NCBI RefSeq assembly: GCF_964030845.1
Contig: NZ_OZ034983.1
Span: 2,418,001 to 2,482,000, forward strand
Source: Candidatus Fukatsuia endosymbiont of Tuberolachnus salignus
GTDB lineage: Bacteria; Pseudomonadota; Gammaproteobacteria; Enterobacterales; Enterobacteriaceae
Length of the DNA stretch: 64,000 nt
Direction: 5' to 3'
The notes beneath the pieces are model-generated. The model saw only the letters and a list, made by a program, of their open reading frames with translations. It ran no database searches and was not told the DNA's origin. Below are positions 17,404 to 27,546 of this stretch, in pieces (position 1 is the stretch's first letter; every line of letters begins with the position of its first letter). The position numbers were made by a program, and so were the translations under genes.

Positions 17404-20400
17404 TTAGACAGCTTGAAGAATAGACAACCCGCTACCGTCCAGTGGACCATCATAATCATCACAATGACTGGCCAACTGACTGGCCGTTATTTCCTCTTGG
17501 GCAAACATCAGCCGCAGTTTGCCATAGGCGCTGTTTTTGTGTGGATCAAAGATATCGTGGATGATTAGGATTTTGTCTGGGATAACGACCAAAAGACGTT
17601 CACCTTTGCGTATGATGGAAATGCTTTCTAGAGGATCTTTATAACGGAAATACAGTGATCCCCTCCCCCGATGTGTTATCTCGATCACATCATAATCAAA
17701 CGACTCAATATCATAGATAATGTGTTGAGTCGCTTTTTGCTGTTCAGTGGTACGGATCCACAAACGTGTTACCTCATCAATATTGAGATAATAAGGTGTT
17801 TTAGCCGTATTAAAATCAGAAGAGCCCCCTGTGTCTGCATTTAAAATCAGATACTCACCCAACCGTTGGTAAATGCCAGCCTTATTTTCTATAAAATCAT
17901 GATCATAAGAAGCCGCGATCTTCAGTAAATAGCCGGAACGATTAACAGAAAAGTAAGCAACTTGTTCACCCTCACTAAAACAAGAACCAAGATAATGCAC
18001 GTGACTCTCCTCCGCCGGGGGAATAAATAGACCTGCACTCTCTGGGTGATACCAGCCATATCGCCCTTCTTTCAACGGAAGCGCGATAATTTCTGGACAA
18101 AGATAGTTTGCGCAAAGAGAACACAAGGCTTTCTCTACTTCACCACGATTTATCTGTGTTGGAGAGCGGTAATAGGCATCACTAAACGTAGATGTGACCC
18201 CTAATAAGGTGACGATAAAATCTTCCACTTGTCGATTCATATCAAGAATAATCCCACCTCGTGTTATCAGGTTTAGATGCCCATTGCCGGCTAAAGACAC
18301 ACCAGTACAATGATCTTGACTCGGGAGTCTGTCCATTGGCAGGCGTTGCAGAGCAGGTATTTCTGCCGTAATCAGTAGACAATGGCCATCAAAAAGCGTC
18401 AATTCTGCATCGATATTGATTGCAGGTAAATAAGCGATGTCAACACTGTCACCGCAATGATCCAGTAGCCAAGCCCCTTGCTGGTCATTTGCCATGCCTA
18501 AACAATGCCATTGCGTACCTGAACGGGGGCTTTCTTGGCAAATTAACAATCTTTGGCCCAGATTGTCATACCAGGTTGGGAGCAGGGTGCTGCCATCGCG
18601 TCGAAATAGACCGGTAATAGCGAGGATGGGTGCAATTTGGATGGCTTTTGTTTGTCCTCTTTTCTCTAAAAAAGGTCCTTTCTGTTGCTCTTTGAATACC
18701 TGGATATCCTTTATCAACGGGATCAACCAATTCTGAGGCGTCGCTCGCCAATAGGCGCCCAGGCTCTGTAGCCTGAGTCTCTCATCGATGCCGAGATGGT
18801 AGTCATCCCCATTTTTCATATTGATCGTACTGCCCCACTGGGCAACAGTGATGCTCACGACGTTTGTCGCTAGCAAACCAAAATCACTTAATCGCACCTC
18901 TTTTGCGGTCTCTTGAGCTGTTTGCAAATAGAGTGTGTACAGTTGATAACTCTCGGTTTTTATCACACTCCAAAGGTAGTGATCAGGGTGATCTCCCGTG
19001 ATCACAGCAGATAGCGTGATTAAATAATCGGTGTTATTGAGAAGATAGCCCTCAATGTTTGCCGATATATTGCCATTCACGTTGGTAACGTCACCCGGTA
19101 ATGGCCATATTAGTTTGTCACCGATAGAAACCGTGGTCGTCGTCTGTGGGACACGCAATGTCGCGATAGTAGGATGAGTGGAGGAAGAAAGTTGCGGCCC
19201 TGCCGAAGACTCGGATACCGATTGTTGCATAAATTGATGCAGTGCCACCAGGTTACTACTATTAATCAAATCCTGCATCACGTTTGGAGGGAGGTTCCGC
19301 ACTTCAAGCAGTGTCAGATGCCCGGTGAAACACGCTGTATCAATCAGGTAGACAAGCTGGATCTGCTTCTCTATCTCATTTGTAAAGTAGGTATAATGTT
19401 GCTCAAATACGATACCCTTGTCGACTACCTGTGTCTGTATGATCTCCGAGGCGGCGGCAGGAGGCCATCTTATCGTATCTGTCTTGATAACCGGTAAATG
19501 AAGAATAGGCAGGTAAACAGAGTGTAACTTTTTGGTAGCAATATCTGATACCCAAAAAATATTTTCATAAGTCACCCTATCAGACCACCGTAAGCCATCG
19601 TTGAAAGTAAAAGAAAAATCGCCGCGGTACCAAGCAGAGGTATGATTGTAGAAAAGCAACTCAACGTTGCTTCGGGGACAGGTGTCATTGAAAATCGTAT
19701 CATTGTGGTTGGCTGTATAGAGTAACCTGGCATATTTCAACGAATAAAAGCAATCCTCAATTTTTTTAGCGTTTTCCCGCCCGTTAGCAGGATAAATAAA
19801 ATCGTGGAGCCGAATCCTGTTGATCGCGTGGTAATTATGCTGGTTTTGCGTGAGCAGATAAGCTTGTACCGCCTGCGTGACCTTGTTGTCGTAATACATA
19901 TTTGGATCATGACTCAAATTCAATTGAGCAATATTAAGATAATAAAAAACACTTTGCTGCCGGTTCAGCACTATTTCACCCTGTGGAAGGCGTAGGGTAA
20001 TGTTGGTTTGTACCGTATTTTTCAGTGTGATGGTGGTAATAACTTCTTCATTGTATTCGTGCGGCGCTATCAGTGTACGGCAAATAAATTTGAGTCTATT
20101 TTCCGCTTTTGACATGACGGGCACATTGATCAATTCAATACCATTGACATGGTGAGCATCAATGATCCATTTTACCTGTTCATTATCACATTCAATAGTC
20201 ATGTTTGCTTGCGCTTTATTCAGCACCACAGTGACGGTCGCCTCGCCCTGTTGGGGTGCAATGAGCTTATAGTGTAAATGTTGATTGTATTCGGGAGGCG
20301 TGATCAGGATAGGCACCCCTCCTGTTTTATCGATCCCCGGTGCGGTGAGATGATAGCGATGATTACCCAATAAAACATCAATATTGGTGGGAATATAATG

Positions 20401-23400
20401 AAACTTCAGTTCAATTGGCGTATTACAGTAAGCTAAACCAGAGTACGGATCTTTCTTAATCTCAAAAGGAAAATCCCGATTTTGGCGTGAAAAGAAATGC
20501 ATGCCGTTAAATACAGTGTACTTTTCTACCGAGTTAACTCTTGTACTAGAAATAGGGTCAATTTTTACTCGGGGTTGTGTGGGTAAAATTAGGGTTTGAA
20601 TATACGCACAGTTACCAGTGAGTGGCAGAGCGGATACCGTTTGTGCTGCCTGACGTAGCGGATACAAATTGATATAACTGCTTGCTGAATCATCAACCAC
20701 GCCTTTTTTCTTTATTTTCTGACCTGTTGGATCCAAAACGACAGCAACAGACTGTGGGTTGCGGAGATCGACTTGCGTGATGACCACGCCTTGATTGGGC
20801 AAGAGTATCCCGTGCTGGAAAATAAATCCTCCTTGCTGCCAGCCCATCAGCATACAATTAAAATAATTGGCGATAATTTTCGCTTTTTCTAGGTCATCAA
20901 GCCTATTTGCTATCGCTGATTGCACAAAATAGCTGGTCACCGCTAACGCAATACCGGTAATAAATAATCCGCTGACCAGCAAGGTTAAGCCCAGAAAGCC
21001 GGCAACAATGCTGCAAATAAATAACGACAAGCCCAATGAGGAAAAAGTGAGCTGTGTGATCGACAGGATACGTTGTGACTCGTTTTCAGCTTTGCACAAT
21101 TCAATGGTGCTAAAGACAACATCAGCCAGACCTAATCCTAGGCCAACAGGGAGCCCAACCCATTGAAAAAGTCGGGTAAAAGCGCCATTTTCCGTCTGTT
21201 TTAAAGCCGCTTGCAACACAGCAATACTGTCGCTAGTGGTATTGAAAGTGACCTGCGTCATGGCAACATAGGTATGGGCTTGCAGTGTTTTCGCTAATGG
21301 GGTATTTCCTGGTACCCTGATCCCATTTTTTAGCCAATGTTGGATGGCTATAATGCTAAATACTGTGTTGATCCCCATACTGGTGATCTCTGTTGTGCTG
21401 AAAAAGGGATTTGGATAGAGGCGTCCATTGACTCGCTGGTAGCATTTAATGAGGCGTTCATGTTGCTGTTCCAAATAACGCCTCATTTCAGCAAAAATAG
21501 TATTATCGGTTGTAAGCTGTATTTTTTGCATTTTATCTTGGTGAAGATAATACATCTCATACTGCTGAATTTCTTTGTTGTAGGTGAGGGTTGACAACAA
21601 GCACCCCCATTTATTCGTCTCCAAATGGTTTTGAGTCAATAAATTTCGATTTGCGCTAACCAATGCATCACAGTGATCGATAACCATTCGGTATGAATGA
21701 GCACTCAATGTATTGGCGTAATACACCTGTGCTTTGATGAGGTAACGCGGGCTGGTATATTTTCTTTTCAATTTGCTATTATTAATAGTCGCCTGTTCTG
21801 ACTGGCGTGTGAGTTCAGAATGATAATAAAGTGACGTGTTTCCTTCTCCCTTACTTAATTTTTTTAGATTTTGCTCTATATTATCAATGCTGGTTTTCAT
21901 TTTTTTCAGAGAAGTCTCGGGATCATCGTTGTAGGCTAGGCTTTCTTTGATTGTTTCACCGAAATGCTGCTCAACTTGGCCTAAATAAATACTTCTAATC
22001 GGTGCTTTGTCGCGTTTATCACGCTCAATAATGCCAGCACTGGCGGGATCACTGAGATTGAGACTGAATAAATCAAAATTATCATGCAAATACCGTTCTT
22101 TCAAACGCAGGAAAGCGGTTTGCGGCTGGGTAAATAGTTTCTCCATCAGCAATTTTAATTCTTTTGTCCCACCCCACAGGTCAAGTTCATTCAACCAATG
22201 AATATAATCATGATATTGTTCAGTTTGCCGTAAAATATGCTGCAGTGCAGTCATATCCGGCCTATTCGCGTTGATAATAATTCGATGTGGCGCGACCTCT
22301 TCACACATTCCCGCTATCAATGCCATGATATCAGCCACCATCAGAACGGGGCCTTTCTTTATATTTTCCACAATCTGGCGGGCGATTTTTACATTAATGG
22401 CGCCACTGAGTTTTGTTTGGTAGCCGTCGAAGACATCATCTACGCCAAAACGACCGTTATAAGAGGTTTTTAGTAATCTCGTGCGCGCAGAAGCCTCCTT
22501 TAGCAAACCGATACGCGTCTTCACTATTTCTCCATCCTCTCCCTGAGTAAAAATAATTTTTCGGTTACTCTCTTTGACTAATGTCCAATCAACCTGCCAT
22601 TGCTCTTCCGGTATCTGAGGATTTTTTATTAGCCCAGTCCATGTGCGTCCTAATGCATCGATTAGCACTAATTTTTCGCGCACACTGATACTCCCAACGG
22701 GGATTTTTTCAATGGAAAAAGCACGATAAATATTTTCTATAAAATTTTCGTCTTGAATCGGACGGTTCATGACTACGTTAGCCGGTGTGGCTTCATTGAT
22801 ATAACAGGCTGCTATTGACACTCTATCGATTTTTTGGAAGTCGCCTGTAGTATCTTTTTGTAATAACCCGCGAGTGATCAGCAACTGAACGATTTTTTCA
22901 CCTCCCATTGCCTTCATAAAAATACCATGGCTTATAAAAATAATGCGGGTTTTACCGTGAAAGACAAAATCAGGGGCAGCATTTACGATAGCCAAGGTAT
23001 TTGTTTGTGCCTGATAACAATAATGGGCAGTACGATCAGCATTTTTGTTATAGAGGAAACGCGCCATTTGACTCACCTCCTCATCATCCTGCAATTGTAT
23101 AATATACTGACTGTCGTATTGGCTATTTTGGCGAAACAAATCACAGGGAAACCTTCCCCCGCGTTCACGCAAACGTGACAGATAAGCCTCTTCGGTGGAA
23201 AAAAAAGCACGGCGAAAAGGGGGAATCGTTTTATGCAGTGAGGGCTGTATCCTATTATCTGCTACCACACCCGCTTCTTTCATCAATAGGGTATAGGCAT
23301 GACGGTAAGGTGCTAGCCGGTTGGGAATGTCAGCACTATACGGACCCCCTTCGCGATAAGCGAATAATGATCGACTATCGGGGAACAGCTTATTTGTCTG

Positions 23401-24765
23401 TAAATCTTCAGCAATTTTTCGGTTGATCTCACGTGGAATGGGTTGATCAGGATCTAGTCCATCAATGTTATGCCTACGCATTACTTTATGTATTTGTGCA
23501 ATATAGATTAAAATTTGATCAATAAATTCACTGCCTTTTGCAGCAACAATCGCTTTATTATTATCCCCGCTATAGCTACATGCAAAATAAGGGTCCACGG
23601 CCAATCGGCCAAGGGGTGAAAAAAGGCTCTGTCCGCTATCTAGTGCACTTATCACGACATTTTTAATGTATTGTCTGGCTGATTCATCAATAATTTGCAG
23701 AGGATTAGGGTAGTCTCCCCGATTTGTATTCTTAATAACGGCAGCACGTCCTGGCATCGATCCTCGGTGCGTCAATTCATCTAACACCACTTGCATAATG
23801 ACTTCTGGACTGTATTGATGGGCCGTATTGCTGGAATGGGTTGCGATCAATCGAGAAAAAATAATTTCATTCAAACAGGGCAATAAGTCGGTATCAAGGT
23901 AAAGGCCCCCCTGATCTTTGAGTATCAGCAATCGGCTAACATCCAGCGCCGTGACCGGATTACCTCTTAACACCAGTTCCTTAAGATATAGAAAATAGCC
24001 TGGCAAATAGTTCAGAGAGTGAAAATCGATAAAGGTGACGTTATCAGGGTGACGGGTTGTCTGTTTTAATTGCTGAATGGCTGAGTTAAAGCGCTCAGTA
24101 TGGGTTTGGCGAATTTCAGCCAATTCTCCCGGTTTTGCTAACCCTTCTTCTTCTAAAAAGATTATCACAGCCTGATCAAAACAAAATTTTTTGTTTCCGT
24201 CCTGTGCGGGATCATTGTGTAACATCGTGTTGATGATGCTATTACAAGCTTTATTTTGCCACATAATCAGTTCTGATCTAAAGGCTTGCTTGCTTGTATA
24301 TTTTCCGTTACGGGCATGGCGAACGGCCACTTCTTCTATACGTGTGGAAAGTTCTTCTGCTAATAAGGTGGTGGAGTCTGTCCAAATGTTTATTGTATTA
24401 TTTTCGGCGTTTTCCTGTATCCAAAGATTAATATAGTCTAACTGAATCGCTTCAAACCCAATTAGGGACATAAAATGTATTTTCGGTGGTACTGTTTCAG
24501 ATAAAACAGCGATATGTTGTTTAATAATGTTAAGTAGCTTACTTTTGTAAAAAGGGTAATAATTACATTTCACCGCCCAATAAAGTATGCGGCTTAACGC
24601 TTCCATTTCATATTTTGGTAGGACCTCCCTCTTACTCATCACGGTATATTCTACCAAGGCGGCGATCAACTCGTTTTCATCGGGTTTAGTTAAAATAAAA
24701 AAATTCTGTGAAAGAAAATTATCTATTTCTTTGGCAAGTTCTAGATTTGGCATAATATACATCAT
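17404..24765 (-). CDS. TcdA/TcdB-like large glycosylating toxin (2453 residues)
   Basis: The domain order equals clostridial TcdB (2366 residues). Residues 1-95 form a helical N-terminus. Residues ~95-510 are a glycosyltransferase domain with ALDVSRLLILKDQGGLYLDT leading into D293. D275, R278 and the DTD at 291-293 correspond to TcdB D270, R273 and DVD 286-288. Residues ~545-750 are a C80 cysteine protease with the start YIIQLQDDEEV, His613 (FISHG) and Cys654 (IAACYIN) both present, so inositol-phosphate-triggered self-release is plausible. Residues ~1195-1300 are the hydrophobic pore region (GLGLADVVFSTIEL, then LTFSSLGLSLFICSIVAGFL), followed by GVVITQVDL as in TcdB. The remaining ~1150 residues are beta-rich, with no CROP repeats. 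TcdB Trp102, which stacks on the uracil, is Ser100 here (IHFMSLIG). The start is ATGATG at 24765; a later ATG at 24753 has better spacing to AAGG. Expected role: sugar transfer to a host small GTPase after endosomal translocation. Confidence 0.85.
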   Translation of the reverse strand: MMYIMPNLELAKEIDNFLSQNFFILTKPDENELIAALVEYTVMSKREVLPKYEMEALSRILYWAVKCNYYPFYKSKLLNIIKQHIAVLSETVPPKIHFMSLIGFEAIQLDYINLWIQENAENNTINIWTDSTTLLAEELSTRIEEVAVRHARNGKYTSKQAFRSELIMWQNKACNSIINTMLHNDPAQDGNKKFCFDQAVIIFLEEEGLAKPGELAEIRQTHTERFNSAIQQLKQTTRHPDNVTFIDFHSLNYLPGYFLYLKELVLRGNPVTALDVSRLLILKDQGGLYLDTDLLPCLNEIIFSRLIATHSSNTAHQYSPEVIMQVVLDELTHRGSMPGRAAVIKNTNRGDYPNPLQIIDESARQYIKNVVISALDSGQSLFSPLGRLAVDPYFACSYSGDNNKAIVAAKGSEFIDQILIYIAQIHKVMRRHNIDGLDPDQPIPREINRKIAEDLQTNKLFPDSRSLFAYREGGPYSADIPNRLAPYRHAYTLLMKEAGVVADNRIQPSLHKTIPPFRRAFFSTEEAYLSRLRERGGRFPCDLFRQNSQYDSQYIIQLQDDEEVSQMARFLYNKNADRTAHYCYQAQTNTLAIVNAAPDFVFHGKTRIIFISHGIFMKAMGGEKIVQLLITRGLLQKDTTGDFQKIDRVSIAACYINEATPANVVMNRPIQDENFIENIYRAFSIEKIPVGSISVREKLVLIDALGRTWTGLIKNPQIPEEQWQVDWTLVKESNRKIIFTQGEDGEIVKTRIGLLKEASARTRLLKTSYNGRFGVDDVFDGYQTKLSGAINVKIARQIVENIKKGPVLMVADIMALIAGMCEEVAPHRIIINANRPDMTALQHILRQTEQYHDYIHWLNELDLWGGTKELKLLMEKLFTQPQTAFLRLKERYLHDNFDLFSLNLSDPASAGIIERDKRDKAPIRSIYLGQVEQHFGETIKESLAYNDDPETSLKKMKTSIDNIEQNLKKLSKGEGNTSLYYHSELTRQSEQATINNSKLKRKYTSPRYLIKAQVYYANTLSAHSYRMVIDHCDALVSANRNLLTQNHLETNKWGCLLSTLTYNKEIQQYEMYYLHQDKMQKIQLTTDNTIFAEMRRYLEQQHERLIKCYQRVNGRLYPNPFFSTTEITSMGINTVFSIIAIQHWLKNGIRVPGNTPLAKTLQAHTYVAMTQVTFNTTSDSIAVLQAALKQTENGAFTRLFQWVGLPVGLGLGLADVVFSTIELCKAENESQRILSITQLTFSSLGLSLFICSIVAGFLGLTLLVSGLFITGIALAVTSYFVQSAIANRLDDLEKAKIIANYFNCMLMGWQQGGFIFQHGILLPNQGVVITQVDLRNPQSVAVVLDPTGQKIKKKGVVDDSASSYINLYPLRQAAQTVSALPLTGNCAYIQTLILPTQPRVKIDPISSTRVNSVEKYTVFNGMHFFSRQNRDFPFEIKKDPYSGLAYCNTPIELKFHYIPTNIDVLLGNHRYHLTAPGIDKTGGVPILITPPEYNQHLHYKLIAPQQGEATVTVVLNKAQANMTIECDNEQVKWIIDAHHVNGIELINVPVMSKAENRLKFICRTLIAPHEYNEEVITTITLKNTVQTNITLRLPQGEIVLNRQQSVFYYLNIAQLNLSHDPNMYYDNKVTQAVQAYLLTQNQHNYHAINRIRLHDFIYPANGRENAKKIEDCFYSLKYARLLYTANHNDTIFNDTCPRSNVELLFYNHTSAWYRGDFSFTFNDGLRWSDRVTYENIFWVSDIATKKLHSVYLPILHLPVIKTDTIRWPPAAASEIIQTQVVDKGIVFEQHYTYFTNEIEKQIQLVYLIDTACFTGHLTLLEVRNLPPNVMQDLINSSNLVALHQFMQQSVSESSAGPQLSSSTHPTIATLRVPQTTTTVSIGDKLIWPLPGDVTNVNGNISANIEGYLLNNTDYLITLSAVITGDHPDHYLWSVIKTESYQLYTLYLQTAQETAKEVRLSDFGLLATNVVSITVAQWGSTINMKNGDDYHLGIDERLRLQSLGAYWRATPQNWLIPLIKDIQVFKEQQKGPFLEKRGQTKAIQIAPILAITGLFRRDGSTLLPTWYDNLGQRLLICQESPRSGTQWHCLGMANDQQGAWLLDHCGDSVDIAYLPAINIDAELTLFDGHCLLITAEIPALQRLPMDRLPSQDHCTGVSLAGNGHLNLITRGGIILDMNRQVEDFIVTLLGVTSTFSDAYYRSPTQINRGEVEKALCSLCANYLCPEIIALPLKEGRYGWYHPESAGLFIPPAEESHVHYLGSCFSEGEQVAYFSVNRSGYLLKIAASYDHDFIENKAGIYQRLGEYLILNADTGGSSDFNTAKTPYYLNIDEVTRLWIRTTEQQKATQHIIYDIESFDYDVIEITHRGRGSLYFRYKDPLESISIIRKGERLLVVIPDKILIIHDIFDPHKNSAYGKLRLMFAQEEITASQLASHCDDYDGPLDGSGLSILQAV

Positions 24766-24779
24766 CCTTGATTAAACAT

Positions 24780-24922
24780 TAGACGTCTTGCAAAACCTGC
24801 TACGTGCCGCAAATTCTACGTTATCGGGTGCCCGCAATCCTCATGTACTCTATGCACCGCACAGTGACTGTGCGACGGGCGCCTTGAGTTCGCATAACGA
24901 ATACGGTTTTGCAAGAAGTCTA
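24780..24922. repeat. MITE-like palindromic element
   Basis: An 18-bp imperfect terminal inverted repeat (TAGACGTCTTGCAAAACC on the left, with TAGACTTCTTGCAAAACC read inward from the right) bounds 143 bp. The interior has a strong hairpin CGCACAGTGACTGTGCG. No coding frame is evident. It lies just upstream of the TcdA/TcdB-like gene, so it may carry or alter that promoter or terminate the upstream MFS transcript. Confidence 0.55.
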
Positions 24923-25060
24923 TTATTTTTTAAATGCGGGATATCAATGAGTACAGCGAAATGATGAATAGATAAAAAAATGCAACATTGTGCGAACGAT
25001 ATAAACCAGTTTTGTGCAAACGTCAAGGCTATACCCGTCTTATTATTTTTAATATCAATA

Positions 25061-26263
25061 CTATTTGGTACAGCATGTGGATTTTCGGATTGCAGGAATG
25101 TATCCCGCCACGACAAATGCCACCCCTGACGCAGCAACATAAATCCCTGGGAAGAGTCCACCAAAGGGTATCAATAGCGCGATAATAAGAGGAGATAAAC
25201 CACCAAAAACCGACAAAGCCGCGTTGTATCCTAGGCCCAAGATCGCTGTTTTATTTGCGCTTTTTTCAAACAGCACCGCAGCCAGATTGCTAAGGATCAG
25301 TGCTGCAATCAGGGTTAACGCCAATTGAGCGATAATGACCAGCACAACACTCTTGCTGGCTAGCAGCAGATACAGAGGGGCAGCGGCTATCAGTAACGCA
25401 TAGATACCAAGGCGAAAGATTTTTTGCGGCGTACTGTATTTATCCGTTAACCAGCCGATAAATAGCACAAAGACCAACAACAGGCTACTGGAAAGTAATG
25501 GATAAAGTGTCTGCAGCGTCCCGTTATCCAGCGCTCTCTTGGAGAGAGTACTCGCTAAATTTTGCACGTAGAACACCACAGCACCGGGAATAACGATAAG
25601 AAAAATCTTCAAAACAGCTAAAAGCGTTATCCCTTGATTTTTGATGACACAGGGTGATATTTCTTTCAATTTTTGGCGAAAATAGAAGCTGATTGCAATA
25701 TTTACCAATGCAATCAGCAGAGGAATACGCCAGCCAATCTGTTGCATCTCCTCGGGACTTAATAGATTGTTTATAAAATAGACAATCAGTAATGACATCA
25801 AGACACCAACAAGAGAACTGGCTACGATCATACTGCTGATTTTCGCTCGCTGTTTCTGTTCTGATTCACTGAGCAGATAGTGGATGATGGTCGGATATTC
25901 CCCACCAAAACTGAAGGCTTGCAGCATTTGTAAAATTAAAAAGAGCAACGGAGCGGCAGCACCTAATTTAGAAATAGGTAACACCGCCATAGTTAATGTA
26001 GACAGCCCAATAACTGTACTGGTGAGGATCAGTGCCGCCTTACGTCCATAATGATCTGCATACAAACCGATAATATAACCGCCTAACGGTCGGATCAGAA
26101 AACGTAAGGCAAAAATCCCCCAAACAATATAGGTTGAATTCCCCATCCCCGCTTGTTGGAATTCCACTGTGATATAACCAGAAATCGCGGCAAAGAGAGC
26201 AATATCATAGAATTCACACGCGTTTCCTGCCACCACACCAAGGCGTTGTTTCCATGTCAACAT
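25061..26263 (-). CDS. MFS transporter, metabolite:H+ symporter (ProP-like) family
   Basis: The start ATG at 26263 is preferred because GAGGA lies 7 nt upstream. An earlier ATG would add 24 residues of non-conserved sequence. The 400-residue protein has about 11-12 hydrophobic spans. It begins MLTWKQRLGVVAGNACEFYD, followed by IALFAAISGYI, with the EFYD motif typical of the MHS subfamily. Loop 2-3 has the MFS signature GLYADHYGRKAAL, and loop 4-5 has QAFSFGGEYPTIIHYL. Loop 8-9 has GWLTDKYSTPQ, the second DxxGR-like motif. MHS transporters are inner-membrane proton symporters for osmolytes, dicarboxylates or similar small acids; the substrate cannot be told here. The gene sits alone between toxin genes on the minus strand, with an ERIC repeat just upstream. 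Confidence 0.82.
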   Translation of the reverse strand: MLTWKQRLGVVAGNACEFYDIALFAAISGYITVEFQQAGMGNSTYIVWGIFALRFLIRPLGGYIIGLYADHYGRKAALILTSTVIGLSTLTMAVLPISKLGAAAPLLFLILQMLQAFSFGGEYPTIIHYLLSESEQKQRAKISSMIVASSLVGVLMSLLIVYFINNLLSPEEMQQIGWRIPLLIALVNIAISFYFRQKLKEISPCVIKNQGITLLAVLKIFLIVIPGAVVFYVQNLASTLSKRALDNGTLQTLYPLLSSSLLLVFVLFIGWLTDKYSTPQKIFRLGIYALLIAAAPLYLLLASKSVVLVIIAQLALTLIAALILSNLAAVLFEKSANKTAILGLGYNAALSVFGGLSPLIIALLIPFGGLFPGIYVAASGVAFVVAGYIPAIRKSTCCTK

Positions 26264-26298
26264 ATTTTTATCCTCATCATTCCACGTAACGCAAGATC

Positions 26299-26425
26299 TA
26301 TACCCAATGAATTTCGAGTTACAGCAAGGCGGCAATCAATCGAATCCCAGGAGTGTACAAGTAGTACATGACTGGGATGAGTGCGAGCAGCCAACGTCGC
26401 CGTAACTTGAAAGGCGAAGGGTATA
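26299..26425 (+). repeat. ERIC (127-bp enterobacterial intergenic repeat)
   Basis: The element runs from TATACCC to GGGTATA and is exactly 127 bp, the canonical ERIC length. It contains the diagnostic cores GAATCCCAGGAGTGTAC and CATGACTGGGATGAG, then AGCAGCCAACG. It lies between the MFS gene and the LuxR-type gene, upstream of the MFS start. Confidence 0.85.
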
Positions 26426-26450
26426 GGTTACAAGAGATGTCGAACGGGTT

Positions 26451-27212
26451 CTAATAAGAGATAATATAAGTACCCAGACATGCGGCTATTATCCCATATT
26501 TTTTGAGTGTGGTAAAAACTCTGGAAAGGGGCATATTGGCACATCCTATTTTCTCTTTAATACGTATTATCCGATTTTTCTCCGCCGTTGCTGAGCAACA
26601 ATGGAGCCAGGCTATTTCTTTAATCGATTTTAATTCCAGCAGGTAACGTATTGTTTCTAGTTCCAGCTCAGAGAGAGAGATATCGCCAAATTTAAATTTT
26701 TTATAATTTATATCCCTGCCAGCTGTCTGATGCGCTAACGGACTGTCTATGTGCGCACGTAATGGCAGAGCAATATTATCACCATCAATCCCTCTGATTT
26801 TTCTTGTTGCGTAGTGACTAATAGCGGATTTTACTTTGTTTAAGTAGAAAAGATCTGGCAACAGCATATCCGTTCTGAAACTTACGGAAAATAACTCAAA
26901 TCTACCTTTGTCGTAGCAAGTCATATCTATTTTTTTTATGCCATTTTCTAATTTTTTTAACGTATTGCCATGCTCGCTGGAATAGGCACCCCAATAACTC
27001 ATTGTGTGTTTTAAGCGTTCATTAAGATGCCTATCCAAATCACTGTCCCAATATTGCAAATGCCAAATATAATTGCTGGGCAGTGCATGAACACAACGGT
27101 TTACTGTATCAATACAGGTATAAGTTACTTCATGATAAGTACGAAAAAGAGACAAAAATTCTTTTTTAAATTCATAGGAATGGCGCTCCAATATTTTATT
27201 TTCTACATTCAT
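26451..27212 (-). CDS. LuxR-family transcriptional regulator
   Basis: A 253-residue protein. The last ~65 residues form a LuxR-type (GerE) helix-turn-helix. SLSELELETIRYLLEL matches the LT..E.EVL..L opening, followed by KSIKEIAWLHCCSATAEKNR and a recognition helix ending IIRIKEKIGC. The N-terminal ~180 residues match neither an acyl-homoserine-lactone pocket nor a response-regulator receiver that I can recognise. They resemble the PAS-like N-termini of LuxR solos common in enterobacteria. It is transcribed away from the Tc operon, whose start lies 374 bp to the right. That divergent arrangement makes it a candidate regulator of the toxin genes, by position only. Confidence 0.72.
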   Translation of the reverse strand: MNVENKILERHSYEFKKEFLSLFRTYHEVTYTCIDTVNRCVHALPSNYIWHLQYWDSDLDRHLNERLKHTMSYWGAYSSEHGNTLKKLENGIKKIDMTCYDKGRFELFSVSFRTDMLLPDLFYLNKVKSAISHYATRKIRGIDGDNIALPLRAHIDSPLAHQTAGRDINYKKFKFGDISLSELELETIRYLLELKSIKEIAWLHCCSATAEKNRIIRIKEKIGCANMPLSRVFTTLKKYGIIAACLGTYIISY

Positions 27213-27525
27213 TTTGTATTTTGTTCATAGTTATACATGCTTTGAATATATTAATTGTAGCAGAATCAACCATTCTGTCCCGTCAAGACGATAAATCAAG
27301 ACAAAACAAGCGAGCTAATGATCATCCGATAACAGCCACCCTTTACCTGATGGCCGTGCAGTAAATGCCTGAAAAAAATTTTCCTCTCCGAGAAAAAAAT
27401 CATTCCTGCGCGACGCAGAAATTGTATTAATGTGATAGGTAGTGCCACCTAGCTGTTAATAACACAGCGATTAATAATGGCTAGGTAGCACTCATCACTC
27501 TTTTTCGCCTGGTTTTAACTTGCTA

Positions 27526-27546
27526 TTTGCTGAGACTTACAGCAGA
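27526..27546 (+). promoter_or_regulatory. Dyad TTTGCTG-N7-CAGCAGA upstream of TcA-1
   Basis: The inverted repeat lies 40 nt before the ATG at 27587. The same dyad sits 39 nt before the second TcA gene (34425-34445). The sequence between dyad and start codon is also conserved (GGCTATAC, then AAGGAT before ATG). It is an operator or 5' UTR hairpin candidate. Confidence 0.5.

Noticed and set aside
17404..20000. CROP (choline-binding-like) repeats in the TcdA/TcdB-like protein
   Set aside because: The C-terminal region was read for the YYF-type repeat pattern; none is present.
24850..25164. Minus-strand 104-codon frame
   Set aside because: It crosses the MITE-like element and overlaps the end of the MFS gene out of frame; no recognisable domain and no ribosome-binding site.
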